From: Desulfosporosinus acididurans
Lineage (GTDB): Bacteria > Bacillota > Desulfitobacteriia > Desulfitobacteriales > Desulfitobacteriaceae
Assembly: GCF_001029285.1 (NCBI RefSeq)
Contig: NZ_LDZY01000006.1
Span: 124,001-188,000, forward strand
Length of the DNA stretch: 64,000 bases
Direction of reading: 5' to 3'
The notes under the pieces are model-generated. The model was not told where the DNA came from, did no database searches, and saw nothing but the letters and a program-made list of their open reading frames with translations. The position numbers and the translations under genes were made by a program. Shown here in pieces: positions 52,756 through 61,532 of the stretch. How positions within the stretch are numbered: position 1 is the stretch's first letter; each line of letters begins with the position of its first letter.

Positions 52756-53754
52756 TTACTCGCAAAATTTCACAATCATCACTTCTAATAAAAGCCCCGG
52801 ATCTCCGCCGCTTGTTTTCAGGGCCAGATCTGTCTTTAAACATTCCTGCAGCCCTCGGGTTAATTTCTCCGTCGAGAGATGGAGGGATTGCTGCCATAAC
52901 TTTTGAGCTTCAAAGGGTGAAATTCCCAAAGCTGACGGCGCTTCTGAAACGCTTCCGCCCCGCTCTCGTAAAGCATTACAGCCTAAGAGCAGCCGCACTT
53001 GACGAACCAGCAACGTTAGTACCTTTAGGGGATGCTCCTTGCGCAGAACTTCATGTAAGGCCGTAATTGCCTCCTTGGCGGAGCGCTTCGCCACCGCATC
53101 AAGAAGTTGAAAGACGGTCGCCTCAATAGTTTGGATCGTCACTGCTTTAAAATCGTCTGCCGTGATCGTCTTCCGATCTCCTATATAAATTTCAAGTTTA
53201 TCTAATTCTCGGTTTAGGACGCCCGTATTATGCCCGGCCCATTCAATAAATTGGGCAACAGTCTGACGGCTCATCGTTTTTCCGCGAAGTTTTACCTCAT
53301 CTTGAAGCCATTCAAGCCAATCCTGAGGTCGTTTGGGAGAGCGAAACTCCAGAATTTCTCCCGCTCGATCAAGAGCTTTATAAAGCTTCCTCCCTTTGTG
53401 GACATTATCCGCCAGAAACAAAAGACAAGTCGAAGGATTAGGATTCGTGAGATATTCCAGTATAGGCTCGAGATCAGCAGTTTGTCCGTCTTGGAAATAA
53501 GTAACCTCTTCAACTACAACTAAGCGATTAGCAAAAAAAGACATGGAATTAGCTAATTCACAAATATCGCCAGGAACAACAGACTTCGCTGAAACACGCT
53601 CGATCCCGCTTCCTGAAGGATCTGTCTGAAGATAGAAGGACTTAAGAACCTCATAGGCCTCTTGCCTTAAATAATGGTCTTCACCATGCCATAAATAAAC
53701 GGGTGGAATCTTACCCTTTACAACACTCGCCTTAACTCGTTCAATTTCTTTCAT
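52756..53754 (-). CDS. holA: DNA polymerase III delta subunit
   Basis: Delta opens the sliding clamp in the clamp loader. The 332-residue protein has the N-terminal fold VYLWHGEDHYLRQEAYEVL, then CLLFLADNVHKGRKLYKAL, a lid domain and a C-terminal helical collar (VLTLLVRQVRLLLGCNAL). ATG 53752-53754 follows GGGGGGGTGG. In related genomes holA is next to comEC and rpsT, as here. Confidence 0.95.
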   Translation of the reverse strand: MKEIERVKASVVKGKIPPVYLWHGEDHYLRQEAYEVLKSFYLQTDPSGSGIERVSAKSVVPGDICELANSMSFFANRLVVVEEVTYFQDGQTADLEPILEYLTNPNPSTCLLFLADNVHKGRKLYKALDRAGEILEFRSPKRPQDWLEWLQDEVKLRGKTMSRQTVAQFIEWAGHNTGVLNRELDKLEIYIGDRKTITADDFKAVTIQTIEATVFQLLDAVAKRSAKEAITALHEVLRKEHPLKVLTLLVRQVRLLLGCNALRERGGSVSEAPSALGISPFEAQKLWQQSLHLSTEKLTRGLQECLKTDLALKTSGGDPGLLLEVMIVKFCE

Positions 53755-53960
53755 GAAATCCACCCCCCCTTTGCTCATTTTAATCGAGACCTTAAAAAAA
53801 AGCCAGATTTTACTCCTCAGACTTGTACGAAAAGAAAAAGCCCTCCACGACTCATGATCGTGAAGGGGCAAAAGAAAGAGGAGGAGAAAAGAGATGTTCC
53901 TTGTTATTCTTACCCAATATTTCCTTTTTATACATAAAGGCCTGTCTGAGGAGAACTTTT

Positions 53961-56465
53961 TTAAGATGCTTGTCTGCCAGGAATAATATCTATCGTTCCG
54001 GCTTTAAATAAAACTCTTAACGTACCCTGCTCATCAGTGCGGTATACCGGAATGTGACGATCATTCCAGTACTGCAAAACCTCAGGAGCCGGATGGCCAA
54101 ACGTATTTTTACCGACTGAAATAATAACCGCACTTGGATTAAGTCTGTCAAGCCAGGGTTTGTCCAGCGAAAAACGGCTTCCATGGTGAGGTTGCTTGAA
54201 AATGTCCGTTTCAATAGTCTCTCCCGCAGCTGAGATCTCTTCCATCTCTTCTTGCTCCATATCTGCGGTTAAAAATACCTTCTGGCCTAAATAATTGAGC
54301 ATCATCACCAGAGAATTATTATTAGGATCCGAATGAGTGTTGGCAAGAACTTCTTGGGGACCAAAAACCTCCAAAAAAGCTCCGGAATCCAGCTCGATAC
54401 GATCTCCAGTTTGTAATGTCTTTAATACTTCGGATTGGTCAGTCAAACCTGGGGGAAGTCCCGCTTCCCATTCTTCATTCTCCAAACGCTCTCCCACGTT
54501 GGGTACCCCAATCCAATCGGTAGGAATCACATCTAAGACGGCTCGAATTCCCCCGATGTGATCCTGATCTTCATGAGTAATCAGTACAGCATCTAAATGG
54601 CCGATTCCCCTTTGCAGCAAATAGGGCAAGACGACCCGCTCCCCCGTATCAAAACTCTTACTGCGCGGACCGGCATCAATTAAGAGGGCATGGTTTTCAG
54701 GAGTTCGAATTAAGATAGAATCCCCCTGCCCTACATCAAGAAAATCCACTTCCAATTCCTTAGAAAAATCCCAAGGGCTCCAAAGCAGTGCGAACATGAG
54801 CAAAAGACCGCTGAAACGCCAATAATAACAGCTGTGCTTTTTAGCTTCTGAACCGCTTGGAAAAACGCCTTCGCTCAAAACCCTTAATCTATGACTAATT
54901 GCAGCGCATCGTAACGTTATAAGCTTTGGTGCGGCTGCTTCCAGTCGTCGTTTCAGAGAGAGTAACCCGACATTAAAACTGAAAAACGTCCGCTCTTTTC
55001 CCCAGAGAAGAACGCCAATGGTTCCATACCAGACCAAGCCAAAAAGCGGCCCCGGATTAACGATCCAGACATCTGCCCAAGGAACGCCGGCCAGTACCTT
55101 CAAAACCTCGTTCGCCCCGCCCAAAAGCCAGAGACTAACTTGGAAAAACGGAGCACACAGACTCCAGGAGAAGGAGGCAATGACGCCCATCAAACCTATC
55201 TCCAGCACACTGCCAAGAAGAAAAAGAATCAGCTCATTGGCCAGGAGCCCGATCAGAGACAAACGGTGAAAAGCCGCAATGAGCAGGGGCAGCGCAGCCA
55301 TCTGAGCCCCTATGGTGCTTGCCAAAACCGTTCGAAATAAAGCAGGAACCCGTTGAAAGCAAGCCGTTGGCAAAAGCCGAGGTACAAGTACAGCCAGCCC
55401 CCAAGCCGCGCTAAAAGACAGCTGAAAGCCAAGATCCCGAATCAGCAAAGGATTAAGGATAAATAACCCAGCCCCAGTCAAGAGCAACCAGCGAAGGGCT
55501 GCCACCCGTCCCCGGCCAAAACGTCCTAAAAGAACGGCAACTCCTAAGACAGTTGCTCGGACAATCGGAGCATTTCCCCCGCATAAAGCACCATAAAGAA
55601 TCAGAGCCAGGATCGCCCCTATAATCCGCAGCCGTTTCGGCAGGAAACCCAAAACCAGCCAAGCCAATCCCATGACAAAGGCAACATTTGATCCCGAGGC
55701 AGCGAAAACATGCAGAACACCAGTCACCTTATAGCGTTCTTGAATTTCAGACGGAATATGACTGGAATCACCAAAGAAAATTCCTTCGAGAACTCCCGTA
55801 TCCTGAGGATCCCATGCTTCTAACTGTCTATGAACGTTGTGGCGTATTTTCCAAGTCAAAGACGGCTCTCCAAAAGCTGTCAACTTAGCATCTCCCTGCG
55901 CTGTCAACTTTCCGCTAAGCCCCCTGACCGCATTGTACAAACGCAGATCAAAGCCGCCCGGTGTACCCACCGGCTTCGGTCTCTCCAAACGGCCAAAAAA
56001 TTCAACCCGATCTCCCGGCTGAACCCCTAGCCATTGTCCAGGCACTTTCCCCGCTTTATCCGCATAGACAACTAAGCGATATGACTGACCTCCCAGCTCT
56101 TCCCTTAGTTCACCGTCCGCCACCGCCTTTTCAACCAAAAGCACCCCGACGCTCTTATCACTCCCCGCATTCCAATCCCTAAGAACCCCGGTAATTTCAA
56201 CCCTATTTAGAGTCAACGGTTCCAAAAGCATTCTATCAGCCAAAGCCCCATACATATAACCCAACAAAAGAGTAACGGCCAACAACAAAAACTCCGGCCG
56301 ATAAACTTTGCCCCAAAAATCACGGGGCCGCCAAAACAAGACCAAGCGCAGCCCCAATAAGCAGAGAACACCAAACACCCAAAAGCGCAGAGACTCAGGC
56401 GTCAAAGCAGCGCAAAGTCCCCCGCCTAATAAAGCAGCCGAACGTCCAACCCAGGGATCTCTCAT
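53961..56465 (-). CDS. comEC: DNA uptake channel ComEC/Rec2
   Basis: ComEC forms the pore for single-stranded DNA in natural transformation. It has 834 residues. Early hydrophobic helices (about 10-80) are followed by an N-terminal OB-like soluble domain, the competence domain with many transmembrane helices (about 235-505, GVLHVFAASGSNVAFVMGL) and a C-terminal metallo-beta-lactamase domain (about 585-834, FLDVGQGDSILIRTPENHAL and VLITHEDQDHIGGI). Its start overlaps comEA by 4 bases. The whole protein looks intact. Confidence 0.95.
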   Translation of the reverse strand: MRDPWVGRSAALLGGGLCAALTPESLRFWVFGVLCLLGLRLVLFWRPRDFWGKVYRPEFLLLAVTLLLGYMYGALADRMLLEPLTLNRVEITGVLRDWNAGSDKSVGVLLVEKAVADGELREELGGQSYRLVVYADKAGKVPGQWLGVQPGDRVEFFGRLERPKPVGTPGGFDLRLYNAVRGLSGKLTAQGDAKLTAFGEPSLTWKIRHNVHRQLEAWDPQDTGVLEGIFFGDSSHIPSEIQERYKVTGVLHVFAASGSNVAFVMGLAWLVLGFLPKRLRIIGAILALILYGALCGGNAPIVRATVLGVAVLLGRFGRGRVAALRWLLLTGAGLFILNPLLIRDLGFQLSFSAAWGLAVLVPRLLPTACFQRVPALFRTVLASTIGAQMAALPLLIAAFHRLSLIGLLANELILFLLGSVLEIGLMGVIASFSWSLCAPFFQVSLWLLGGANEVLKVLAGVPWADVWIVNPGPLFGLVWYGTIGVLLWGKERTFFSFNVGLLSLKRRLEAAAPKLITLRCAAISHRLRVLSEGVFPSGSEAKKHSCYYWRFSGLLLMFALLWSPWDFSKELEVDFLDVGQGDSILIRTPENHALLIDAGPRSKSFDTGERVVLPYLLQRGIGHLDAVLITHEDQDHIGGIRAVLDVIPTDWIGVPNVGERLENEEWEAGLPPGLTDQSEVLKTLQTGDRIELDSGAFLEVFGPQEVLANTHSDPNNNSLVMMLNYLGQKVFLTADMEQEEMEEISAAGETIETDIFKQPHHGSRFSLDKPWLDRLNPSAVIISVGKNTFGHPAPEVLQYWNDRHIPVYRTDEQGTLRVLFKAGTIDIIPGRQAS

Positions 56466-57121
56466 GGCCCAACCGTTACTTGAGCAGCCATTTTCTCATA
56501 GGTCTTCGCACCAATACCGGAAACATTCTGCAGATCTTCCGGCTGGGAAAAGAGCCCATGTTCCGTCCGATACTGAACAATCCTCCCGGCCAACGCCGGT
56601 CCTACACCAGGCAGCTTGTCCAGCTCAGTAACCCCGGCAGTATTAATATTTATTTTACCCTCAGCAGATCCCGCACTAACCTTTCCCGTACTCATCCCCC
56701 CGGCACTTACAGCACCACCACTTCCGGAAACCACACCCGCGCCCTTCGTCACGCTGCCGTTTTCCGTACTGCCTCCCGTCGAGGAAGTTCCGACACCTCC
56801 GTTTAACGAAGCCGAAAGATTCTTATAAGGCACCGTAATCTTCTGCCCATCCTTGAGCCGTTCTGCCGGATTCATACTCTCCAGATTAGCCTCTGGCAAA
56901 AGATGAACCTGTTTCAAAGCATCATCCAAACGTGCATCCGGCGCTAAATGAACAAGCCCCGGGGCTTCCACGGCTCCGGCAACGTAAACTATAATTTCGC
57001 GGTTGGCGGCAGATTTTTGCAAATAAGCATTTGTACCATGAGGCAAAAACAGCTTCCAGATGGCTAAAACCACCAGCACAAAAAGGACAAACCACCAAAC
57101 CTTACGCAGCTTACGCTCCAT
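56462..57121 (-). CDS. comEA: Competence DNA receptor ComEA
   Basis: ComEA binds double-stranded DNA outside the membrane and hands it to ComEC. The 219 residues have one transmembrane helix (about 9-26), an SLBB domain (about 40-100, VYVAGAVEAPGLVHLAPDAR), a Gly/Ser-rich linker (about 105-150) and a helix-hairpin-helix pair (INTAGVTELDKLPGVGPALA and LQNVSGIGAKTYEKM). The ATG at 57119-57121 (GGGG 8 bases upstream) is preferred to one at 57136. Confidence 0.95.
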   Translation of the reverse strand: MERKLRKVWWFVLFVLVVLAIWKLFLPHGTNAYLQKSAANREIIVYVAGAVEAPGLVHLAPDARLDDALKQVHLLPEANLESMNPAERLKDGQKITVPYKNLSASLNGGVGTSSTGGSTENGSVTKGAGVVSGSGGAVSAGGMSTGKVSAGSAEGKININTAGVTELDKLPGVGPALAGRIVQYRTEHGLFSQPEDLQNVSGIGAKTYEKMAAQVTVGP

Positions 57122-57425
57122 ACACCGAACCCCCATTCAGGTTACCATTGGTAATCATTCGTTCTTTTCTCGTATCTGCTAAAACGGCATTATTCCCTTT
57201 CTAACTTCGCAATCCATTACAAGCCCATATAAATGATAAATCAAAGACATGCAACTCCTATTTAATTTTGATTTCGTTAAATTCCCTTTTTTTCCTGCTG
57301 CAAAGTATTTCTTATCCTGTCGAATAAGTTTGCTTGTGGAAACAGTTGAAGATGCTCTCACCAATCCAGTTGTAACAACACAAAGAATGATAGATGCATG
57401 CTCTCTCTTATAAATAATTATCCAA
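57122..57425. other. AT-rich gap between comEA and the flavoprotein gene
   Basis: No gene is supported. A 61-codon frame at 57179-57364 has no ribosome site or recognisable domain. Confidence 0.4.
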
Positions 57426-57481
57426 TTTGTTTCCTTGACAACAAAACTTTAGTACTGTATTTTTGTTGTTAAGGAAACAAA
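57426..57481 (+). promoter_or_regulatory. Promoter within a 21-bp inverted-repeat operator
   Basis: TTTGTTTCCTTGACAACAAA (57426-57445) is mirrored by TTTGTTGTTAAGGAAACAAA (57462-57481), with 20 of 21 bases matching if one base is added at each inner end. The left arm holds the TTGACA -35 (57435-57440) and the right arm begins in the -10 TATTTT (57458-57463), 17 bases apart. A HxlR/MarR-like regulator is likely (inference). Confidence 0.8.
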
Positions 57482-57544
57482 ATTTCTACACCAAAAATAT
57501 GCTGAACGAGTTCACTTAAAACGATAGAAGGAGAAGGATTATTT

Positions 57545-58189
57545 ATGAAACTTATAGCTATATGTGGTAGTGCAAGAAAACAAGGCAATACTGCAAAAAT
57601 GTTACATCGAGTCATTGAAGGCGCAAATTCAGCAGGCGCTGAAACTGAATTTGTAAATCTTTTTGACCTTAACTATAAAGGCTGTATCAGTTGTTATGCT
57701 TGTAAATTGAAAAACAGTAAATCTTTTGCGCATTGTGTACTAAACGATGAACTAAAGCCCTTATTGGAACGTATTGAACAATCAGATGTAATTGTTCTTG
57801 GCTCACCTATTTATTATGGAAATCTATCAGGTCAAATGCGTTCATTTACAGATAGATTACTTTTCCAATATCTTGATTATGGTGCTCGAGGTACAGGTCC
57901 TAAACCCAAAAACTTCAAAACAGCCCTAATAACAACAATGAATGGGACTGACGAAGATTGTATCGAGAGAGGGGTTAAGGATACCTTAAATGGTTTAGTA
58001 GAAATGATTGGCCATACATTGGGTAGTTGTGAGTCACTAAATTTGACCGATACCGTTATGTTTGACGACTATTCCAAGTATGTTTATGAGTTGCCGAATC
58101 TAGAAGAAAAATCGAGCCGCGTCGAGAAAATTTCGGCCGAGAATTTAAAGAAGGCATTTGATCTGGGAGTCAGACTTATTCAATCTTAG
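57545..58189 (+). CDS. Flavodoxin-fold NAD(P)H/FMN reductase, iron-sulfur-flavoprotein-like
   Basis: A 214-residue flavoprotein of the NADPH-dependent FMN reductase/Isf group. The phosphate loop is GSARKQGNTAKML, the flavin segment VLGSPIYYGNLSGQM and the Cys set CISCYACK...HC (C-x2-C-x2-C-x10-C), which could hold a [4Fe-4S] cluster as in Isf, though the last gap is longer than usual. Function probably electron transfer or quinone/nitro reduction. ATG 57545 follows AGAAGGAGAAGG. It is expressed from its own operator-promoter. Confidence 0.88.
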   Translation: MKLIAICGSARKQGNTAKMLHRVIEGANSAGAETEFVNLFDLNYKGCISCYACKLKNSKSFAHCVLNDELKPLLERIEQSDVIVLGSPIYYGNLSGQMRSFTDRLLFQYLDYGARGTGPKPKNFKTALITTMNGTDEDCIERGVKDTLNGLVEMIGHTLGSCESLNLTDTVMFDDYSKYVYELPNLEEKSSRVEKISAENLKKAFDLGVRLIQS

Positions 58190-58225
58190 TTGGCTTGTTA
58201 GGAAAGGGTAAAGCAAGGAGTTCCT

Positions 58226-58275
58226 TTTAAGGTACGGGGCGGCTCACAAAACGTGAGCCGCCGCAGCACCATGGC
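58226..58275. repeat. Fragment of repeat family A
   Basis: aaggtacggggcggctcacaaaacgtgagccgccgc has the GGCGGCTCAC/GTGAGCCGCC hairpin, equivalent to the gggcggcgcacaggacgtgcgccgc block of family A. It abuts the stop of the PhoH-like gene. Confidence 0.7.
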
Positions 58276-58278
58276 CCT

Positions 58279-59604
58279 CTAAAGCAAGCTCGCCGCCCTT
58301 GTCGCCAAATCGCTCCGTTCCCCGTGAATCAGCCGCACCTGGCCATAGAACGGCTGCCCCTTCAGCCGGGAGGCAATATACGCCAACCCGTTACTTTCCC
58401 TATCCAAATACGGATGATCAATCTGATCCGTATCTCCGCAAAGAACAATTTTTGTCCCCTCTCCGGCACGAGTTATGATCGTCTTAACCTCATGGGCCGT
58501 CAGATTCTGGGCCTCATCAATAATCAAAAATTGATTAGGAATACTCCGTCCCCGAATATACGTGAGCACTTCAATTTCCAACTGCTTTTTCTTAATCAGC
58601 AGATCAATAGCACTTTCCACAATAGACTCGCCGTTTCGCTCCCGTTCCTTATCCCGCTTTGGCCTTAACAAAAACTCCAAATTGTCATAAATAGGCTGCA
58701 TATAGGGACGTACCTTTTGTTCCTTTTCTCCGGGGAGAAAACCAATATCTTTGCCAAAAGGAATTATCGGCCGCGCACAAAGCAACCGAACATATTTCTC
58801 AGCGTGAACCGTCTGTTCCAAACCACTCGCTAAAGCAAGCAAAGTCTTTCCCGTCCCCGCCGGGCCCATCAGATTGACCAACTTAATTTCCGGATTGTGG
58901 AGCATCTCCAAAGCCCAGGACTGCTCCATATTTTTGGGCCGAATATCCCAGGAAGCCCGCCCCTGCCCCAAACAATTAATCAGCTTATTGCCCTCCGGCG
59001 ACGCGACAAGCGGGAGGACACAATGATCACTCAAAACGGTCTTAATACAGCCATTAGCTGGTAAAGGCTCTTGCCAATAAATAAAGTTATTCCGGTAAAG
59101 TTGATCGACTTGCTGATCTTCCAGGGATACAGTCAAAACTTCATCCTTAATCTGAGTCATAGCCACCTTGTCATTATAATAATCCTCCGTCAAAATACCC
59201 AAAGCATCAGCTTTAACACGCATAGCGATATCCTTCGTAACCAATATCACACTGCGCTCTTCCTCATGGGCCAAACTTAAGGAAACTGCCAAAATTCTAT
59301 TATCCGCTAAACCCATATCGGACTTAAGCGGAAGAATTTCCTTGGAATAATGATTAAGTTCAATCCGAATTATTCCCCCGCCAGGTAAAGGGACTCCTTG
59401 GGAAAGCTGACCAGAATTCCGCAAACAATCCAGATTTCGAATAGCCTCCCGAGCCGCTCGGCCAACATTATCCTGCTGACGTTTTTTGCTTTCGATTTCC
59501 TCTAAAACAACAAACGGAATAATAACCTCATTATCTTGGAATTGAAAGATCGCTCTCGGGTCATGCAATAATACGCTGGAATCGAGCACATAGACCTTTT
59601 GCAA
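58279..59604 (-). CDS. PIN domain / PhoH-like ATPase
   Basis: A 441-residue fusion of an N-terminal PIN nuclease domain (about 1-130, VYVLDSSVLLHDPRAIF with acidic residues) and a C-terminal PhoH-type helicase/ATPase domain (Walker A GPAGTGKTLLALASGL, Walker B FLIIDEAQNLTAHEVKT). This is the PhoH2/YlaK class, thought to act in RNA metabolism or as a toxin-like RNase. The canonical phoH of the yqfD-pgpH operon is absent from the window, so this gene is a separate homologue and not a moved copy. Confidence 0.93.
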   Translation of the reverse strand: MQKVYVLDSSVLLHDPRAIFQFQDNEVIIPFVVLEEIESKKRQQDNVGRAAREAIRNLDCLRNSGQLSQGVPLPGGGIIRIELNHYSKEILPLKSDMGLADNRILAVSLSLAHEEERSVILVTKDIAMRVKADALGILTEDYYNDKVAMTQIKDEVLTVSLEDQQVDQLYRNNFIYWQEPLPANGCIKTVLSDHCVLPLVASPEGNKLINCLGQGRASWDIRPKNMEQSWALEMLHNPEIKLVNLMGPAGTGKTLLALASGLEQTVHAEKYVRLLCARPIIPFGKDIGFLPGEKEQKVRPYMQPIYDNLEFLLRPKRDKERERNGESIVESAIDLLIKKKQLEIEVLTYIRGRSIPNQFLIIDEAQNLTAHEVKTIITRAGEGTKIVLCGDTDQIDHPYLDRESNGLAYIASRLKGQPFYGQVRLIHGERSDLATRAASLL

Positions 59605-59799
59605 ACTAACACATCCTTTTTGCCCCTCTTCTAATATGATATTCCATAACTTCCCAAAAATCTTTAGAAATCCATTACTGCATGTAAACTTATCTTATTT
59701 AATCTATATTCCATAATGAAATAACCATGACCAGCATACAGAAACCAACAAAAAAAGCCATGCTCTAAAAAAGCATGACAAAATCCTTCTAGTTCAAAA

Positions 59800-59855
59800 C
59801 ACTTTCCCAAAGTCGACGTGAGGTCTTTTACATAAGAGTCACCAAACTTCATGAA
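59800..59855. repeat. Decayed fragment of repeat family A
   Basis: cgtgaggtcttttacataagagtcaccaaacttcatgaa is a diverged match to gcgaggtctttacgtaagcagcccagcaaacttcgtgaa of copy 1. The rest of 59605-59890 has no gene. Confidence 0.65.
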
Positions 59856-59890
59856 TATAGGTTAGTACTTCTTTAATTCCTCACCACGTC

Positions 59891-60598
59891 TTAGGGATCA
59901 GCAAAAAAGACAATTCCCATTGTAAAGATATATATGAAGAATAGAACTTCAAGAGTAACCAGAATTCTTGAGGCATTACTTATTGGCGAGAAATCTCCCA
60001 TGCTTGCGGTAGCAAACGTTGTAATACTAAAATAGGTAAAAGTAAATAATTCGGAGACGATGTCATTTCCGAAATTGCTTCCTTTAAAACTTCCCGGAAC
60101 CATGTGATATTCAAGATCATAAGCAACAGCAAAATAAATTAACAAAAGGGTAATAGCCGAGACCGTAGGAATAAATCCACTAAGCAGATGCCCGTTGGTA
60201 CTTGTCAGCACCTTAAACACATAATAAGAGACTCCCGCCGTTGCGACTATCGAATAAATAACAACTACAGCTGAGCCAACCGGCGTATTTTGCGGCTCCG
60301 GATATCCTTCAAAACCCTCATTATCGTTCTCATCATTCCATTGCTTATGGTTTGCCATAAGCAGCAATAAGATCGCAGCCCCAGCCCCAACAGCCGCAGG
60401 CAGCAAAGGCCAAATTTCAGCAACTGCAATATCTCGTTCCGATAATCCGCCAGATTCACGCTCAGGTTTTGGGAAAGGTTTAGAATAGGTGAAGGATCCC
60501 TCTCCCTTCTCGACGTTTGATGAACTTATAGGGTCTGGATGTGGCGGATACCAAACATGCGGAGGCCATTGACCCTTTAATTTATCCTGCTGACCCAT
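59891..60598 (-). CDS. Two-helix potassium-channel-like protein (Ion_trans_2)
   Basis: A 235-residue membrane protein. After a long soluble N-terminus (Pro/Lys-rich, about 1-65), several helices are seen, and a C-terminal pore unit FTYFSITTFATASMGDFSPI. In potassium channels the filter is TxGYGD; here it reads TASMGDF, so selectivity is questionable. Members of this group are common in Firmicutes. SD GGAGGTGAT precedes the start. Confidence 0.8.
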   Translation of the reverse strand: MGQQDKLKGQWPPHVWYPPHPDPISSSNVEKGEGSFTYSKPFPKPERESGGLSERDIAVAEIWPLLPAAVGAGAAILLLLMANHKQWNDENDNEGFEGYPEPQNTPVGSAVVVIYSIVATAGVSYYVFKVLTSTNGHLLSGFIPTVSAITLLLIYFAVAYDLEYHMVPGSFKGSNFGNDIVSELFTFTYFSITTFATASMGDFSPISNASRILVTLEVLFFIYIFTMGIVFFADP

Positions 60599-60690
60599 TC
60601 CATCACCTCCTCATGTCACCATATTATTCCAGGAGGTTCATTTCTGTGTTACTCCCAAACAAAAAATGTGTTTATTCAGATTCCCAATAC

Positions 60691-60738
60691 AACAAAAAGC
60701 GAGAGATATGTAATCATCCGCTTTTCGCTTTTTGTTGT
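60691..60738 (-). terminator. Terminator overlapping the 3' end of the DUF2085 gene
   Basis: CAACAAAAAGCGA pairs with TCGCTTTTTGTTG; one arm codes for the last residues (QQKAKSG). Confidence 0.75.
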
Positions 60739-61199
60739 ACATATTCTCTTACGAACATTTCATAGGGTTCAAGATAGCGATTAAGACTCCCAGGTCGAAG
60801 GGCGAGAGTCCCTAGCACCCCAAAAAGATAAAAACCTGACTGGATTAATAGAAAAATGATTAATTCTTTTTGCCTCAGCCAAAGGGCTTGGATGCTAATA
60901 CCAAGCCAGACACCGAATAACCCGCCGGTAATGCTACGTAAAATATTGTTAGATAGGCGCCATTCCAACGCTTGAGTGAGCCAATCAATGCTTGCGCCTA
61001 AAGGAAGGAGAGCAATCACCCAGTAATCAAAAACAAGGGTTCTCCGTGCAACCAAGAGATAAAGAATAAGTGCGGTATATTGAGCAGTACATCGGGCACA
61101 AAGGACAATTTTTCGATTTCCGAACGGAATTTCAAAGGTTCTATCCAGTTGGCATGGCGGATGATGAGCAAAAAAAAGATACCGAAGGCTAAACATCAT
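60714..61199 (-). CDS. DUF2085 membrane protein
   Basis: A 161-residue protein with HHPPCQLDRTFEIPFGN and VLCARCTAQYTALIL, the Cys/His pattern of DUF2085, followed by three to four hydrophobic helices. It may hold a metal site at the membrane face; function unknown. I start it at the ATG 61197-61199, whose ATGA overlaps the TGA of the zinc-ribbon gene; this is translational coupling. Frames to 61289 are open but would overlap that gene. Confidence 0.78.
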   Translation of the reverse strand: MMFSLRYLFFAHHPPCQLDRTFEIPFGNRKIVLCARCTAQYTALILYLLVARRTLVFDYWVIALLPLGASIDWLTQALEWRLSNNILRSITGGLFGVWLGISIQALWLRQKELIIFLLIQSGFYLFGVLGTLALRPGSLNRYLEPYEMFVREYVQQKAKSG

Positions 61200-61372
61200 T
61201 CCGGTTTCGGAGCCGAAAGATGAGAGGTTCCACAGATTGGACATCCTTTCTTTTTCATCCAGTAAAACGGAAGGTAGAAAATCCCGCACATAAAGATGAA
61301 AACGAGCCAGTTGAATTTCTTAGTGGGTTCTACATTGCGTTTACAAAGTTCACAGTATCTAATTTCAGCCAT
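61196..61372 (-). CDS. Small zinc-ribbon membrane protein
   Basis: A 58-residue protein beginning MAEIRYCELCKRNVEPTKKF, then a hydrophobic helix (WLVFIFMCGIFYLPFYWM), then CPICGTSHLS. CxxC pairs on both sides of one helix suggest a small zinc ribbon tethered at the membrane. The ATG at 61370-61372 has a strong GGAGGAAAAGAA. It overlaps the DUF2085 start by 4 bases, so both are co-expressed. Function unknown. Confidence 0.8.
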   Translation of the reverse strand: MAEIRYCELCKRNVEPTKKFNWLVFIFMCGIFYLPFYWMKKKGCPICGTSHLSAPKPE

Positions 61373-61462
61373 TTCTTTTCCTCCTATTCTTGAATAACAT
61401 ACTTATTCGACAAGTTGTTATAAACTCCTGCAAAAATCGAGAGGAGGAGGATTTAAGCGACA

Positions 61463-61493
61463 ATCCCCACAAGTCACACTTTCCTGTGGGGAT
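61463..61493 (-). terminator. Hairpin terminator after leuS
   Basis: ATCCCCACA pairs with TGTGGGGAT (9 bp); the T run after it is poor. It is 40 bases beyond the leuS stop. Confidence 0.5.
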
Positions 61494-61499
61494 CTATTC

Positions 61500-61532
61500 T
61501 GGGATATCTGTCGCTTGAACGGCTAGTTTGCT
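61500..61532. repeat. Fragment of repeat family A after leuS
   Basis: gtcgcttgaacggctagtttgctct matches the end of family A (cagtcgcttgaacgttagtttgctct) and runs up to the leuS stop codon. Confidence 0.75.

Noticed and set aside
57179-57364. 61-codon frame upstream of the flavoprotein gene
   Set aside because: No ribosome site, no recognisable motif, AT-rich intergenic setting.
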